Source: Roseateles sp. SL47 | Lineage (GTDB): Bacteria > Pseudomonadota > Gammaproteobacteria > Burkholderiales > Burkholderiaceae_C | Direction of reading: 5' to 3' | DNA length: 64,000 nt | Assembly (NCBI RefSeq): GCF_026625885.1 | Contig: NZ_CP113068.1 | Coordinates: 5,580,001-5,644,000 of the forward strand | In this document: positions 62,549 through 64,000 of the stretch, in pieces | Layout of the letters: each line of letters opens with the position of its first letter | Numbering within the stretch: position 1 is the stretch's first letter | Notes under the pieces: model-generated | Told to the model about the DNA's origin: nothing | The model's input: only the letters and a program-made list of their open reading frames with translations | Databases searched by the model: none | Translations under genes and position numbers: made by a program

Positions 62549-63109
62549 TCAGGGGGCGTAGCGCTGCAAGGCCTCGCCCGAAAGCCGGCACAGGCGCCAA
62601 TCCGGCAGCAGCGCGGCGCCCATCTTCTCGTAGAAGCCGATGGCGTTTTCGTTCCAGTCCAGCACACACCATTCAAAGCGGCCATAGCCCCGTTGGTTGG
62701 CAATGCCGGCCAGCAGCGTGAGCATGCGTCGCCCCAGCCCGGCTCCGCGGTGGGCCGGCTTCACATACAGGTCCTCCAGATACAGGCCGGGTTTGGCAAG
62801 GAAGGTGGAGAAATTGATGAAGGTCAGGGCAAACGCCACCACCTCCCCAGACTGGTGCTCCGCCACCCAGGACTCCACCACCGGCTTCTCGCCGAACAGA
62901 TGCGGCGCCAGCGTTTCCGGGGTGACGGACAGCAGATGGGTGAGGTTTTCAAACTCCGCCAGCTCGGTGATGAGGCCCACCAACGCCGGCACATCGTCGG
63001 GGCGCGCCGGACGCAGGGTGTAGAGGTCTGCGCCGGCCGACAGCGCCGGATCAGTGGAAGAAGCCGCCATGGCGGCGGTGTTGACAGGGGTGGAAGGCTG
63101 AGCAGTCAT
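62549..63109 (-). CDS. GNAT-family N-acetyltransferase
   Basis: 186-residue GNAT enzyme. The domain starts near residue 30 (LYTLRPARPDDVPALVGLIT). The acetyl-CoA motif is YLEDLYVKPAHRGAGLGRRM, followed by the WNENAIGFYEKMGA helix. It resembles the diamine/spermidine acetyltransferase group (SSAT-like: LAEFE..., E-D-L-Y-V). The N-terminal 28 residues are Thr/Ala-rich; ATG 63109 is the best start but a later ATG is possible. Divergent from the hydrolase gene. Confidence 0.88.
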   Translation of the reverse strand: MTAQPSTPVNTAAMAASSTDPALSAGADLYTLRPARPDDVPALVGLITELAEFENLTHLLSVTPETLAPHLFGEKPVVESWVAEHQSGEVVAFALTFINFSTFLAKPGLYLEDLYVKPAHRGAGLGRRMLTLLAGIANQRGYGRFEWCVLDWNENAIGFYEKMGAALLPDWRLCRLSGEALQRYAP

Positions 63110-63167
63110 GCCCCGATTGTCTCCATGGCGAAAGCGAACTTCCCGCGCCGCCCCTAAAGTCTTCGCC

Positions 63168-64000
63168 ATGAGCACCGACATCCGCCCCCTTGCCGCCACG
63201 CCCGATGGCGCCGCTCCTGCCGGCCCTTCCTCCGTTGGCGCCCCGGACCCTGCCCCCTATCTGGCCCGTCGGCCCCACCGCAGCGAATTCGTCCCCCTGC
63301 GCGGGCTGCGTCATCACCTGCTGCATTGGGGCCCGCCCCGCACGGCTGCAGACACCCGGCCGCTGCTGGTGATGGTGCATGGCTGGATGGACGTGGGCGC
63401 GTCGTTCCAGTTCATGGTGGATGCGTTCCGGGACGAGCGCCGCGTGGTGGCGATGGACTGGCGGGGCTTTGGGCTGACGGACAGCACGCCGGGCGACGCC
63501 TACTGGTTCCCCGACTATCTGGGCGACCTGGATGCGCTGCTGGACCATCTCAGCCCCGACGCGCCGGTGGATCTGCTGGGGCACAGCATGGGCGGCAATG
63601 TGGCGATGACCTATGCCGGCGTGCGGCCTCAGCGCCTGCGTCGGCTGGTCAATCTGGAAGGCTTTGGCCTGCCGGACACCATCCCGGAGCTGGCCCCCAC
63701 CCGCCTGGCCGATTGGCTGGATGAACTGAAAACCCCGCAGAGCCTGAAGAGCTACGACTCGTTGGACGGCGTGGCCCAGCGTCTGATGAAGACCAATCCG
63801 CGGGTGTCGCCGGCCAAGGCCGCGTGGCTGGCCCCGCACTGGTCCCGCCAGGGCGACGACGGCCGCTGGCACATCCTGGGCGACCCGGCCCACAAGCGCA
63901 CCAATCCGGTCTTGTATCGACGCGCCGAGGCGCTGGCCTGCTGGTCGCGCATCGAAGCGCCCACGTTGTGGGTGGAAGGCAGCGAGACCGACATGACGGT
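63168..64000 (+). CDS. Alpha/beta hydrolase, 3' end outside window
   Basis: First 277 codons of an alpha/beta-hydrolase-fold enzyme, cut by the window edge. Oxyanion motif MVHGWMDVGASFQ, AMDWRGFGLTDS, and nucleophile elbow LLGHSMGGNVAMTYAG (Ser). An acidic residue is expected in the WVEGSETDM segment near the end of the window; the catalytic His lies beyond. The N-terminal 30 residues are Ala/Pro-rich. Substrate unknown. ATG 63168 was chosen. Confidence 0.88.
   Translation, partial: MSTDIRPLAATPDGAAPAGPSSVGAPDPAPYLARRPHRSEFVPLRGLRHHLLHWGPPRTAADTRPLLVMVHGWMDVGASFQFMVDAFRDERRVVAMDWRGFGLTDSTPGDAYWFPDYLGDLDALLDHLSPDAPVDLLGHSMGGNVAMTYAGVRPQRLRRLVNLEGFGLPDTIPELAPTRLADWLDELKTPQSLKSYDSLDGVAQRLMKTNPRVSPAKAAWLAPHWSRQGDDGRWHILGDPAHKRTNPVLYRRAEALACWSRIEAPTLWVEGSETDMT

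Overview
The window reads as chromosome of a high-GC Gram-negative betaproteobacterium of the order Burkholderiales, most like the Roseateles/Mitsuaria/Rubrivivax group. The basis is the gene order (polA, DUF2782, thrB, BPSS1780-type membrane protein; dxs-ispA-xseB with a divergent Rieske oxygenase; ppx facing ppk; an RpfE-like gene overlapping recJ), the GC-rich codon use, an outer-membrane porin ending in Phe, and G/C-rich intergenic repeats. I saw no rRNA, tRNA, CRISPR array or prophage. Most of the window is core genome with accessory pieces between.

Layout. 0-5.5 kb: polA (minus), then DUF2782, thrB and a membrane protein (plus). 5.6-7.4 kb: a HipB/HipA-like pair whose kinase has lost key residues. 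7.5-13 kb: uvrD, a YchJ-family gene, a TruC-type pseudouridine synthase, and a BNR-repeat/MoaD-ThiS-like pair. 13-19.6 kb: RarD, CsbD and DUF805 proteins, a methyltransferase, an amino-acid ABC importer made of a binding-protein/permease fusion plus a second permease with no ATPase, and a TAXI binding protein. 19.9-24.8 kb: ahpF, ahpC, and lysA divergent from a LysR regulator. 24.8-28 kb: the dxs-ispA-xseB isoprenoid operon. 28.5-34 kb: Rieske oxygenase, DMT permease, SseA-type sulfurtransferase, UspA, ZIP metal transporter, dienelactone hydrolase. 34.2-41.1 kb: ppx and ppk in convergent orientation, separated by a 1.6-kb IS1380-family element, a 75-bp repeat and a 113-bp tandem hairpin repeat; then an LpxH-like phosphoesterase. 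41.2-50.1 kb: RpfE-like gene and recJ, trxC, an EAL-CBS-GGDEF protein, RNase AM-type PHP gene and yciO, two RidA genes, plsY and ybaK. 50.3-54.8 kb: an AlkC-like repair protein, a DUF2975/XRE pair, two unrecognised envelope proteins and a Gdx/SugE exporter. 55-64 kb: chemoreceptor, porin, dctA, PilZ protein, acyl-CoA synthetase, GNAT enzyme, and an alpha/beta hydrolase cut by the window edge.

Working together. The peroxide pair (ahpC/ahpF), trxC and the sulfurtransferase serve redox and sulfur chemistry. ppx and ppk set polyphosphate levels. The EAL-CBS-GGDEF and PilZ proteins belong to cyclic-di-GMP signalling. polA, uvrD, recJ and the AlkC-like protein are DNA repair. dctA, the porin and the chemoreceptor suggest uptake of small organic acids and taxis.

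The items I would look at first are the covarying 113-bp hairpin array after ppk, the HipA-like pseudokinase, the MoaD/ThiS-BNR pair, and the ATPase-less ABC importer with a fused binding protein. All functions are assigned from motifs and gene order read by eye; no database search was possible.
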